Source: Farysia itapuensis (Eukaryota > Basidiomycota > Ustilaginomycetes > Ustilaginales > Ustilaginaceae). Taken from it: a stretch of DNA of 28,547 bases. Positions 12,017-21,067 of the stretch are shown here, piece by piece. Position numbers and translations under genes: made by a program. The notes under the pieces were generated by a model. It did not search any database. It saw nothing but the letters and a program-made list of their open reading frames with translations, and was not told the origin of the DNA. Where the stretch lies: positions 1 through 28,547 of the forward strand of contig JALBYC010000048.1 in assembly GCA_023212645.1 (NCBI GenBank). The letters are read 5' to 3'. How positions within the stretch are numbered: the first letter of the stretch is position 1; each line of letters begins with the position of its first letter.

Positions 12017-12101
12017 TTACAGATGTGAGATTCGAACTCACTATGGTTTTAAACCAACGCTTTTACAGAGCGCCACCTTGAACCAAGAAGGTATATCTGC
12101 A
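12017..12101 (-). tRNA. trnY: tRNA-Tyr (GUA)
   Basis: On the minus strand: acceptor TGCAGAT/ATCTGTA, anticodon GTA in loop CTGTAAA closed by CGCT/AGCG, a long variable arm (GGTTT/AAACC), T-stem GTGAG/CTCAC. The class II variable arm is usual for fungal mitochondrial tRNA-Tyr. Confidence 0.9.
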
Positions 12102-12120
12102 TTAATACCTATAAATAAAT

Positions 12121-12192
12121 TGCCTCAAACTGGAATCGAACCAATCCGCTAGAAGCTTCAATTCTATGCTCTACCATCTAAGCTATTGAGGC
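12121..12192 (-). tRNA. trnF: tRNA-Phe (GAA)
   Basis: On the minus strand: acceptor GCCTCAA/TTTGAGGC, D-stem GCTT/GAGC, anticodon stem TAGAA/TTCTA with loop TTGAAGC (GAA). With TTA and TTG out of use, it serves the only sense half of the TTN box. Confidence 0.93.
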
Positions 12193-12199
12193 TTAATTT

Positions 12200-12272
12200 T
12201 GGAGAGAACAGGATTCGAACCTGCATCTGCCTCCTTGCAAAGAAGGTGTACTACCTATTATACTATCGCCCC
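12200..12272 (-). tRNA. trnA: tRNA-Ala (UGC)
   Basis: On the minus strand: anticodon stem CCTTC/GGAGG with loop TTTGCAA (TGC), T-stem GCAGG/CCTGT. The acceptor GGGGCGA/TCTCTCC has one C-T mismatch. It is the first of four tRNAs between nad1 and rns. Confidence 0.9.
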
Positions 12273-12299
12273 GTTAAAAAATATTAATTACCTATAGTA

Positions 12300-12313
12300 C
12301 ATATAATGGGGAA
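12300..12313 (-). terminator. C-run 3' motif after nad1
   Basis: On the minus strand TTCCCCATTATATG begins eight bases after the nad1 TTA. It matches the motif after nad5 almost base for base. Confidence 0.38.
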
Positions 12314-12320
12314 AAATAGA

Positions 12321-13316
12321 TAAGTTAGGACTAATATCAAATGCAATTAGAATACTTGGAACTAGAATTAGTATAGCAATTGCTATTGGTAGTATACCTG
12401 TTCAACAAAATACTATTAGTTGATCATATCGAATTCGTGGTAGTGTAGCTCGAATTCATACAAATAGGAATATAATTATAACAGCTTTAACACCAAGAAC
12501 AATACTTTGAGTATTAAAATAATAATCTTCAGCAAATAGAAAATTAGGAATTATATTATAACCACCAAGAAATAGAATAGCAGTAAATGTAGATATAAGA
12601 ACAATACTTCCATATTCAGCAAGGAAGAAGAAAACGAAAATTATACCAGAATGTTCAGTTATGAAACCAGCAACTAGTTCTGATTCACTTTCACTAAGAT
12701 CGAAAGGAGTACGATTAGTTTCAGCAAGAGCAGAAATAAAGAACATAATAAAAATAGGAAATAGAGGTATAATATATCAAATACTTTGTTGTGATTCAAT
12801 AATTTTTGTAATATTAAAAGTACCACAAAGTAGAATAACAGATAGAACTGCTGCACTATAAATTAGTTCATAACTAATTATTTGTGCTGTTGAACGTAGA
12901 GAACCTAGAAATGCATATTTAGAATTAGCAGACCATCCAGCAAATAGAATACCATATACACCAATACTTGAAAGAGCAAGAGAATAAAGAATTCCAAGAG
13001 AAAAATCTGAAAGAGCTAGTCCAGGTCCAAAAGGTACAACTGCTCAACCAAGTAGACTAAAAATAAGTGTAAGCATAGGAGCAAGAAAGAAAAGAACTTT
13101 ATTTGCTTGAGCAGGAATAACTTGTTCTTTAATAACAAGTTTTAGTGCATCCGCAAACGGTTGTAGAAGTGCGTAATAACCAACAACATTAGGTCCAATA
13201 CGTCGTTGCATAGAACCTATAACTTTACGTTCAATTACAGTTATAAAAGCAACACTAAGTAGAATAGGTACAAGTATAACTATAATTTCAAGTAGATTAT
13301 AAAAAAATTGTGCCAT
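12321..13316 (-). CDS. nad1: NADH dehydrogenase subunit 1, ends at TTA
   Basis: Quinone-site membrane subunit of complex I, 331 residues from ATG 13316. Seen: [71 protein letters not shown]. The Met in ERKVM and STAQM are ATA codons. The end is [14 protein letters not shown] and then LIAFDISPN before TTA 12323-12321. If TTA were Leu, 11 more residues, one from AGG, would follow before TAA, through the C-run motif. TGA is Trp. All Leu codons are CTN throughout. Confidence 0.95.
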
Positions 13317-13486
13317 ATTAAAAAAAAAAGAAATTTATTAGAATAATGTTATTAACCATTATATGTATAAATAATTATATAATTATATCAATATATTTAA
13401 GAATTGTATAATTATTATAAAAGAGGGTTTAAAGCAATAAAATTGTAATTTTTGTATTAAATAAAAAAATTGTAAGAAAAAAAAAA

Positions 13487-14236
13487 TAAAGATTGACTAT
13501 CAATTCATGTTAGATATTTTTCAGGACTAACACTTTCAATAACAACTGGTATAAATCCATGGTAAATTCCACAAATTTCTGAACATTGTCCATAAAATAC
13601 ACCTTCACGTTCAATTAGTACTGATGTTTGATTTAGACGTCCAGGCACTGCATCAATTTTTAGTCCTAGAGAAGGTACTGCAAAATCATGAATTACATCA
13701 CTTGATGTTACAATAAATCGAATATGTGTATCTATTGGTACTACAATACGATTATCAACTTCAAGTAGTCGTAGTTGACCTTCTTCTAGATCTGTTTCAG
13801 GTACTATATATGAATCAAATTCAATACTTTCACCATCTTCATTAATAAAATCAGAATATTCAGCACTCCAATACCATTGATGTCCAGCTACTTTAACTGT
13901 TATAGACGGACTAATAACTTCATCCATTAGATAAAGTAGTTTAAAACTAGGGAAAGCAATAGCAATTAGTACAAAAGCTGGTGTAATAGTTCAAATAAGT
14001 TCAATAAGTGTACCATGATTAGCATATTTATAAACAAGTTGAGATTTACTACTATGAAAATTTATAGTTACAGAGCCAAGAATTCAAAGAACACCAAAAC
14101 AAATAATAACTAGATAAAAGAAAATAGAATCATGTAGTTCAGTAATACCTTCGTGAGTAGGAGAAGCACTATCTTGGAATCCAATTTGCCAAGCTTCAGG
14201 TGCATCATTAAAAATAGGAAAAAATATACTAAACAT
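13487..14236 (-). CDS. cox2: Cytochrome c oxidase subunit 2, ends at TTA
   Basis: CuA subunit of complex IV, 249 residues from ATG 14236 (MFSMFFPMFN-like start, then [16 protein letters not shown]). Two N-terminal membrane helices, the GHQWYW aromatic motif, and the CuA site [16 protein letters not shown] are seen. The CuA Met ligand is encoded by ATA at 13552-13550, strong evidence that ATA is Met. The protein ends EKYLTWIDSQS at TTA 13489-13487, the usual Cox2 end; reading TTA as Leu would add a Phe-rich tail of about ten residues before TAA. TGA codes the Trp of KYLTW. Confidence 0.96.
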
Positions 14237-14365
14237 AAAATAATTACTATTATTGCTCAAGAAATAAATTATATATATATAAATAAATATATATAAAGAA
14301 AATATAGAAACTCTAATAATACATATTAATATTCATTTCTTATTTTTATTTAAGCAGCATTTAAA

Positions 14366-14436
14366 TAAGAATTAGAGGAATCGAACCTCTGTCATCGACG
14401 TGTAAAGTCGGTACTAAACCACTCAGCTAAATTCTT
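14366..14436 (-). tRNA. trnV: tRNA-Val (UAC)
   Basis: On the minus strand: acceptor AAGAATT/AATTCTT, anticodon loop TTTACAC (TAC) closed by CGAC/GTCG, T-stem AGAGG/CCTCT. Confidence 0.9.
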
Positions 14437-14540
14437 TAATATAATGTTTTTATATACTTAATTTTCACTATTTTTATTATTATTTTAATAGATTTCAATA
14501 TTTAAACATTATACTACCTTTAGCTTTAAAAATTTAATAT

Positions 14541-14619
14541 ATATAACCTTATAAATTAATTAAGTTAAGTTAAATTTTATTATCTTCTAATAAAATGGGA
14601 TATAACCTTATAAATTAAT
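14541..14619. repeat. Short direct repeat in the trnV-trnS spacer
   Basis: ATATAACCTTATAAATTAAT occurs at 14541-14560 and again at 14600-14619, with a degenerate third copy (TATATAACCTATTAAAATA) near 14658. The 254-nt spacer 14437-14690 holds no gene that I recognise. Confidence 0.6.
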
Positions 14620-14690
14620 AATTAAATTGAGGTAATCTATAGATTAAAAAATTAATGTATATAACCTATTAAAATAATAATAAAAACGTA

Positions 14691-14778
14691 CGGACGGGGA
14701 GAGATTCGAACTCTCGGTATTAAATAAAAATACTTCTAGATTCAAGCCAGACACATTAAACCACTCTGTCACGCGTCC
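14691..14778 (-). tRNA. trnS: tRNA-Ser (UGA)
   Basis: On the minus strand: anticodon stem TCTGG/CTAGA with loop CTTGAAT (TGA), a long variable arm, T-loop TTCGAAT, acceptor GGACGCG/CCCGTCC with one mismatch, discriminator G. It reads TCN. It is the first gene of the long minus-strand unit. Confidence 0.9.
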
Positions 14779-14998
14779 ATTGTATAATATTAAATATCTT
14801 ATACCTATATAAATAATTATAAATATTCAATGTATAAAATAAAATAAATAACATTTATTAAAAATATATTCGTATTTAGACAGTATTATCTCAGAAATTA
14901 TATAAGAGAAATTAACAGTATATATAATCTTATTTATAATATATATATATATATATCAATATACAAAATATAGGATGAGAATGAACTATTATTAATAT
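14779..14998. other. Divergent intergenic region with an (AT)n tract
   Basis: This 220-nt gap separates tRNA-Ser(UGA) on the minus strand from tRNA-Trp on the plus strand, so both long units diverge from here. It contains a TA dinucleotide run near 14938-14957. A promoter or origin is likely by position, but no known promoter motif was recognised. Confidence 0.4.
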
Positions 14999-15070
14999 AA
15001 GAATATCGTATAATGGTTAATACAGTGATCTCCAAAATCATTTATGTTGGTTCGATTCCGGCTATTCTTG
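14999..15070 (+). tRNA. trnW: tRNA-Trp with anticodon CCA
   Basis: Acceptor AAGAATA/TATTCTT, D-stem GTAT/ATAC, anticodon stem GTGAT/ATCAT (first pair G-T), loop CTCCAAA with T33 and anticodon CCA, T-stem GTTGG/CCGGC, discriminator G. Fungal mitochondria that read UGA as Trp normally carry UCA here. No second Trp tRNA was found, so this one must read UGA as well as UGG, perhaps after C34 modification or editing, or helped by the weak 27-43 pair (inference). Confidence 0.85.
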
Positions 15071-15133
15071 AAATATTCTATTATATTAAAGGTATGAATG
15101 GTGCAGGTAAAAAAAAATAAAATAATTATAAAA

Positions 15134-16576
15134 ATGCTTATAACTATTGTAATAATTCCTCTTGTAGGAATACTATATCTAACAGGTATGTCAAATAAAA
15201 ACTCAATTAATAAAATAAAACGCGTAGCACTGATAACTACAATTATTAATTTTCTAGTTAGTATTGTAATATGAAGTCAATTTGATTCAAATATATCAGA
15301 TTATCAATTTACTATAGAATTTAATACTGTAGATTTTTGTCATTTTAATATTGGTATTGATGGGATCTCACTTTATTTTGTTATACTAACAACTTTTATT
15401 ATACCAATTTGTATTATAAGTAATTGAGATAATATTAAATATAATATAAAATATTTTCTTATAAGTTTTCTGCTACTTGAAACACTTCTAATTAGTGTAT
15501 TTATTGTACTAGATATTCTACTTTTCTATATTTTCTTTGAAAGTGTACTAATTCCTCTATTCCTAATTGTAGGTATTTGAGGTGGTAGTGATTCACGAGT
15601 ACGAGCATCATTTCTACTATTTCTTTATACACTATTTGGTTCTCTATTTATGCTACTAGCATTTATAATAATTTATAAAAATGTCGGTTCTACAGATTAT
15701 AAAATAATTAATATAATAGATATTAGTATAGAAGCTCAGAAAATACTTTGAATTCCTATTTTCATTAGTATAGCAATTAAAACTCCTATAATACCTTTCC
15801 ATATTTGGCTATATCGTGCTCATGCTGAAGCTCCTCTTGCTGGTAGTGTTATTCTAGCTGGTCTTATTCTAAAACTAGCTACTTATGGTTATATACGAAT
15901 TATACTACAATTTCTACCAGATGCTTGTAATTATTTTGCTCCTTTTGTACAAACTATTGCTGTTATTACTATTATTTATTCTTCTCTTGTTACTATACGA
16001 CAAACGGATTTTAAAGCTCTTGTTGCTTATTCTAGTATTTCTCATGTTAGTATTGTTGTACTTGGACTATTTTCTAATACTATTCAAGGTATTGAAGGTG
16101 GTATTATTCTATCTATTGCTCATGGTCTAGTTAGTCCTGCTCTATTTATTCTAGTAGGAGGTGTACTATATGATCGATTCCATACACGTACAATTCGTTA
16201 TTATCGAGGTATAGTAGTATTTATACCTATTTTTAGTATACTATTCTTTATTTTCACAATTTTCAATGCAGCAGTACCTCTTAGTGCTAATTGAATTGGT
16301 GAATTTATATCACTAACAGGTATCTTCCAAACTAATCCTATTGTTGGTATTATAGCAAGTAGTAGTATTGTACTTAGTGCTGGTTATAGTATTTGGCTAT
16401 TTAATCGTATTAGTTTCGGTAGTTATTCAAAATATCTTAATTATACTACTGATATTAATCGACGAGAATTCTCAGTTATTATACCACTACTAATTATAAG
16501 TATTATCCTAGGTATTTATCCAAATGTAGTACTAAATGATATTCATATATCTGTATCTAATCTAATTTATGCATAA
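15134..16576 (+). CDS. nad4: NADH dehydrogenase subunit 4
   Basis: Antiporter-like subunit of complex I, 480 residues from ATG 15134 to TAA 16576. Seen: FNIGIDGISLYFV, the membrane Glu in FFESVLIPLFLIVGIWG, KTPMMPFHIWLYRAHAEAPLAGSV (both Met are ATA), TDFKALVAYSSISH, SIAHGLVSPALFILVGG and RYYRGM. TGA is Trp in GIWGG. The frame is continuous with no AGG, TTA or TTG. It stops at TAA, so TAA and TTA are both in use in neighbouring genes of one subunit family. Confidence 0.96.
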
Positions 16577-16596
16577 TAATATTTATATTGTATTGT

Positions 16597-16610
16597 ATCC
16601 CCCATATAGG
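16597..16610 (+). terminator. C-run 3' motif after nad4
   Basis: ATCCCCCATATAGG, 20 bases after the nad4 TAA, before the tRNA cluster. Variant with five C of the motif found after other genes. Confidence 0.35.
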
Positions 16611-16642
16611 AAATTGATTATATAAATAGTAAAATAAAATAA

Positions 16643-16712
16643 GATATTCTAGTGTATTGGTAGCACGGCAAACTCATGATTTGCAAGATTAGGTTCGAAT
16701 CCTAGGATATAT
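16643..16712 (+). tRNA. trnM: tRNA-Met (CAU), copy 2, likely initiator
   Basis: Anticodon stem GCAAA/TTTGC with loop CTCATGA (CAT), D-stem GTGT/GCAC, T-loop TTCGAAT. The acceptor GATATTC/GGATATA pairs except at the first position (G-A), and an unpaired 1-72 is a hallmark of bacterial-type initiators. The T-stem is short in this fold, so the exact ends are less certain. Confidence 0.8.
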
Positions 16713-16717
16713 CCTTT

Positions 16718-16789
16718 GGTCTCTTAGTTTAAAAGGAAAAACAATAGATCTTCATTTTATTAATAGGAGTTCGATTCTCCTAGAGATCC
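16718..16789 (+). tRNA. trnE: tRNA-Glu (UUC)
   Basis: Acceptor GGTCTCT/AGAGATC, D-stem GTTT/AAAC, anticodon stem ATAGA/TTTAT with loop TCTTCAT (TTC), T-stem AGGAG/CTCCT. Confidence 0.9.
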
Positions 16790-16805
16790 AAAAATAATAT
16801 TATAA

Positions 16806-16876
16806 GTCGATTTAGTTTAGTGGTAGAATGAATAACTTGTAATTATTAGACACTAGTTCAATTCTAGTAATCGACA
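16806..16876 (+). tRNA. trnT: tRNA-Thr (UGU)
   Basis: Acceptor GTCGATT/AATCGAC, anticodon stem AATAA/TTATT with loop CTTGTAA (TGT), T-stem CTAG/CTAG. It reads ACN. No Thr tRNA with a UAG anticodon exists here, so the Saccharomyces reassignment of CTN to Thr does not apply. Confidence 0.92.
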
Positions 16877-16953
16877 ATAAATAATAATAATTATAATAGA
16901 AAATTATATAAATAGTAATAGTTATAATTATATAAATAGTAATATAAATATAA

Positions 16954-17024
16954 TGGGATGTCGTCTAACGGAAGGACATCGTTTTTTGGAAGCGGTAATA
17001 GTTGTTCGATTCAACTCATCCTAG
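16954..17024 (+). tRNA. trnQ: tRNA-Gln (UUG)
   Basis: Acceptor TGGGATG/CATCCTA, D-stem GTC/GAC, anticodon stem TCGTT/AGCGG with loop TTTTGGA (TTG), T-stem AGTTG/CAACT. A shifted loop would read Pro (TGG), but the stem then fails, and tRNA-Pro is present at 27541. Confidence 0.85.
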
Positions 17025-17340
17025 TAATAATAAAAACAAATTAGAATAATTGAAATAATAATGATGAAATAAAAATTCTTAAAAAAGTATTATAGGTATT
17101 GATAAATTTAGTCAATAATTATGGATTATTTATAATAATATAAATAAATAAAAAGTAGAATTATAAATAAAAAGTAATTTAATAATAATAATATAAGAGA
17201 ATAGTTAATAAAAAGAAAAATATTAATCTACATGAATAAACAAAAAAAAAAATTAAATAGTATACTGAAGTATCTTACTATACAACTTAATTATAAGAAT
17301 AAAAATAATTAAGTATATTTAAAAATAAATTAAATATTAA
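17025..17340. other. AT-rich leader region upstream of cob
   Basis: A 316-nt stretch without a recognised gene. A perfect 10-bp inverted repeat, ACTTAATTAT (17285-17294) and ATAATTAAGT (17305-17314), ends 26 bases before the cob ATG. It is probably the cob 5' leader; a binding site for a nuclear translational activator is possible but not shown. Confidence 0.45.
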
Positions 17341-20300
17341 ATGCGACTCCTAAAAACACATCCTATTCTAGGTCTAGCTAATAGTTATCTAATTGATAGT
17401 CCGCAACCATCGAATATTTCATATATATGGAATTTTGGTTCACTTCTGGGGACTTGTCTAGTAATTCAAATTCTAACAGGAGTATTTCTAGCAATGCATT
17501 ATACACCTTCTGTTGATATAGCATTTGTTAGTGTAGAACATATAACAAAAATTTTCGTATAATGTGTTCAAATGGTAAACTTCACTATATGCTGGAAAAT
17601 TTCAATAAATAAATTATATTACTAATATTAATAAAAAAAATTTATTAGAATAATCAGCAAGAAACTATATTAAATATGATAATAATAGTAAAACTTTTAT
17701 AGTTATTATAAAATAAAGAATTTAATAAAGGATCTTCAGAGACTACACGTGAAGCTTAAAATTTACTAATATTTTAAGGTAATATAGTCCAAAATTTAAT
17801 TTAAATAATAAAAATAAGTTTGATAGCTAATACGATTTTTAATATAAATCCAGATCAAAAGAAAAAAGACGATTTTGGGCAATGACTATCAGGATTCATT
17901 GATGGAGAAGGATGTTTTCAGATTCTGGTATCTAAATCAAATCGAATTGGTCTACGATTCCAAATTGCACTTCATATTGATGATATTCAAGTTCTTTATA
18001 AGATTCAAAATTTTCTAAAAACAGGAAATATTTATATTAGTGTGAAAGAGGTAGGTACTTATTGTATCTATAATATTAGTAATGTAGAAAGTATTATAAC
18101 TAAACTTGTACCTGTACTAGATACTAATAAACTGCGTACTACAAAATATCTTGATTATATAGACTTTCGTACAGTGTGCTTTATACTTCATGAAAAACTT
18201 TCTAATATAGATGTAGAACTAGTTCGAAAAATAAAAAGTGGTATAAATACGGGACGTGTAAATCCTGATATCTCTAATATTCCAAAAACAATTATAAATA
18301 TTAATTGGCTAATCGGATTTATTGAGGGTGAAGGTACATTCGGATTTAAGCATCTACGACCTTATTTTCAACTAGGTCAGCACAAACGAAATAAACATGT
18401 ACTAGATAATATTGTAGAATATCTAGAATCACTACCTAGTCTATATAATTATTCTACTAATTATGTACCTCTAAAAATGAGTATTTCTCTGAATAAACGT
18501 ACAAATGTTTATATTATTAGTAATGTCAATTGTGATAGTCTTTATGATATTATAGCACATCATTTTCTACAATGTACTTTCCACTCTCGTAAAAATATTG
18601 ATTTTTTCTTTTGGTGTATTGCACTATATATAAAAAAACATGGATATTTTTACATAAAACAAGGTCGAATAATTGCGATTACTATTGCTAAGTATGTTAA
18701 TATTTCACGATATACTACCTCAGGAATTAATCCTATTTTTCCTATTATTGACATAAAATTTCTAACTTCAACTCTACCTGTGAAACTAACACCAACTATA
18801 TCTCACCTTGAACTTAGTCATGCATTCGCAAAACTAAATAACAAAGATCGTGCTATTTGAGTTTATGATAACAATGTTCTTGTTAACGGCAGCCCTTTTA
18901 ATAAAATTGCAGATGCATCGGTAAGTATTGGAATTGACCGAAAATCTATTACAATTTCACGTTATATTGATACTGGAAAACTATATAAAAATCGTTATAG
19001 TTTCTATTCCAAACCTATTTTAAATTATTACACCCTACTCGAAGATTATGCGAGACGTTAACTACGGTTGGCTAATTCGTTATCTACATGCTAATACTGC
19101 ATCATTCTTTTTTATTTTTGTTTACCTTCATATTGGTCGAGGACTATATTATGGATCATATAAATCACCTCGAGTTCTACTATGGTCAATTGGAGTTATT
19201 ATTCTAATTCTAATGATAGCAATTGCATTTCTAGGTTATGTACTACCTTATGGTCAAATAAGTCTATGGGGTGCAACAGTAATTACTAATCTACTAAGTG
19301 CTATTCCTTGAATTGGTCAAGATTTTGTAGAATTTGTATGAGGAGGTTTCTCTGTAAGTAATGCTACACTTAACCGATTTTTCTCTCTACATTACCTACT
19401 ACCATTCGTTCTAAGTGCACTAGTTGCTATGCATCTACTAACACTACATGAACACGGAAGTAGTAATCCACTAGGTGTATCAGGTAATACTGATCGTCTA
19501 CCATTTCATCCATATTTCACATTCAAAGATCTAGTAACAATTTTTGTATTTATTCTTGTTCTATCTATCTTTGTATTTTATATACCGAATGTTCTAGGTC
19601 ATTCAGATAACTATATTCCCGCAAATCCTATGATAACACCTCCTTCGATGTATTGTGTATTACAATATTAAAAATGAAAAATCACTAAAAAGCTTAAAAA
19701 ATGGCTATATTAAATAAAAATCAAATCTATTATTATGAAGACAACACTAAAAAAGAAATTCAATGACAAGTTTATATAATTAATTATTATTACTATTATA
19801 GTAGTTATATAAATCGGAAGATTCTAAACAATAAAAATATTTATATTGAGAACACTGATAAATATTTTGATAATCTACTAACTATTTCTTTTATTTCTCT
19901 TATTTATAAAAAGAATATTCCTGATGATTATCGTGTTACTCTTCTTAAATTTATAAATTTTTCTGCTAGCTCTATCAATTTTAATCTGAAAATTTATGAT
20001 ACTATAAATAATTGTCTTAAATCCGCTATAGCATATCGTGATAATGTTCTTAATAATACTCTTACTATTATTAAAGATAAACTAATTATAACAATGATTT
20101 GATTTCATTTTTTCTCATTTTCATTTACATTTCATTTCATTTATTCGTCGCTTAATATTTCTCTCTTTTTTATATATTTTTTAATATTAAGTCAATATGG
20201 TTAATTGCATTAAATATTTTCATTGAATAGATTTGCAGCTAAAATTAATTTATAAATTAATGATATGATTTATAAATTAATTAAGTTCAACGACTAAAAA

Positions 20301-20811
20301 GTGAGTATAATAATATTTTTACAATAATCTTTACAAGAACACCATATAATAAATATAATAATATTTTCTATTATATTTTATTAAATACATAGTCTAGACA
20401 ATAATAAAAATTATTGATTTAAGTTTAAATACTTATTAAAAATTATAACGTGTACCTGAATGGTATCTACTACCATATTATGCTATTCTTCGTTCTATTA
20501 GTTCTAAAATTCTAGGAGTTATTGCTATATTTATAAGTCTACTTATTCTACTAGCTATACCAATTGTAGATACTAGTCGAGTACGAGGAAATCAATTCCG
20601 ACCACTATCACGACTATCATTCTGAGTATTTGTAGTTAATTTCTTTATCCTTATATTCGTTGGTAGTCAACATGTTGAAAGTCCTTATACTGAAATTGGT
20701 TCTTTCGCTACTGTATTTTATTTCAGTTGGTTCCTAATTGTAGTACCTGTTATTGGTATTATTGAAAATACACTTATAGATATTGCAACTATAGAAAAAA
20801 ATACTAACTAA
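17341..20811 (+). CDS. cob: Apocytochrome b, three exons
   Basis: Heme-carrying core subunit of complex III, 388 residues from exons 17341-17541, 19045-19649 and 20451-20811 (1,167 nt in all). Junctions read [13 protein letters not shown] and [19 protein letters not shown], both restoring conserved text. Seen: [61 protein letters not shown] segments, and PANPM. ATA fills normally invariant Met positions at 19216 (LM-M-A) and 19258 (GQ-M-SLW). TGA is Trp. Stop TAA at 20809, followed at once by TAG. Confidence 0.96.
17542..19044 (+). other. cob intron 1, group I with LAGLIDADG ORF
   Basis: The 5' exon ends in T (GAACAT) and the intron ends in G. Core words TCAGAGACTACACGTG (near 17737) and AATATAGTCCAA (near 17783) can form P7, so the ORF lies 3' of the core. 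It sits after codon 67 of cob. Exon 1 stays in frame for only six codons of the intron. Confidence 0.88.
17823..19022 (+). CDS. LAGLIDADG endonuclease/maturase in cob intron 1, TTA stop
   Basis: About 399 residues. Two LAGLIDADG motifs are seen: [12 protein letters not shown] near residue 30 and [12 protein letters not shown] near residue 165, both with acidic residues kept. A C-terminal NUMOD1-like DNA-binding segment follows: [20 protein letters not shown], then [19 protein letters not shown]. No ATG exists upstream of the first motif; the frame is bounded by TTG (17820), so the start is probably ATA 17823 (MANTIFNMN). The frame reaches TTA at 19020-19022 directly after the NUMOD1-like end (FYSKPI), inside the intron. 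Read as Leu it would continue into exon 2 and need AGA. Leu is CTN and Arg CGN throughout, as in host genes. Confidence 0.87.
19650..20450 (+). other. cob intron 2, group I
   Basis: Exon 2 ends TCGAT, the intron ends in G and exon 3 starts TGTACCTGAATGG, giving Ile as AT|T and the conserved SIVPEW. Core words are TTAATTGCA (P), GATTTGCAGC (Q), GTTCAACGACTA (R) and ACATAGTCTAGACAAT (S) between 20195 and 20405. The same R and S words occur in the small rnl group I intron, so the two are probably of one subgroup. An ORF of unknown type occupies the 5' part. Confidence 0.87.
19713..20183 (+). CDS. Uncharacterised ORF in cob intron 2
   Basis: Open frame of 156 codons between TTA 19710-19712 and TTA 20181-20183, with TGA as Trp and no TAA or TAG. 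Leu is always CTN and Arg CGN, as in real genes of this genome, which argues that it is or was translated. I recognise no LAGLIDADG, GIY-YIG or HNH motif. The protein would be Tyr/Asn/Ile-rich with a Phe-rich end ([12 protein letters not shown]). There is no ATG near the 5' end: ATG 19701 is followed three codons later by TTA, so an ATA start (first at 19776) is needed if TTA is a stop. It may be a decayed endonuclease. Confidence 0.45.
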
Positions 20812-21067
20812 TAGTTTAATTCATTCTTTACCCCCTCTAAAATCTTTATATATATTAATAATACATATTATTATTAATTATATTCTATTTAATACTCTAT
20901 AATTTAGAGTTAATCAGATTATATCTATAGAATTCTATTTATTTTATTCTTTTTTTATATAATCTAATTCAAGATGTTTTTATATATTATGAATTATCTA
21001 CTATTTTATTTTTTATTTTAATTAGTAGATATCTACATCAATCTATTTTTTTACAATTATTTATTAT

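Noticed and set aside
12661..12861. Plus-strand open frame opposite nad1, and similar antisense frames (272-505, 2712-2948, 15885-16130, 21354-21539, 23777-24070)
   Set aside because: They overlap strongly conserved genes or rnl in other frames and have no recognisable domains.
16954..17024. Reading this tRNA as tRNA-Pro (TGG)
   Set aside because: The anticodon stem only forms when the loop is TTTTGGA, giving TTG (Gln). A clear tRNA-Pro exists at 27541.
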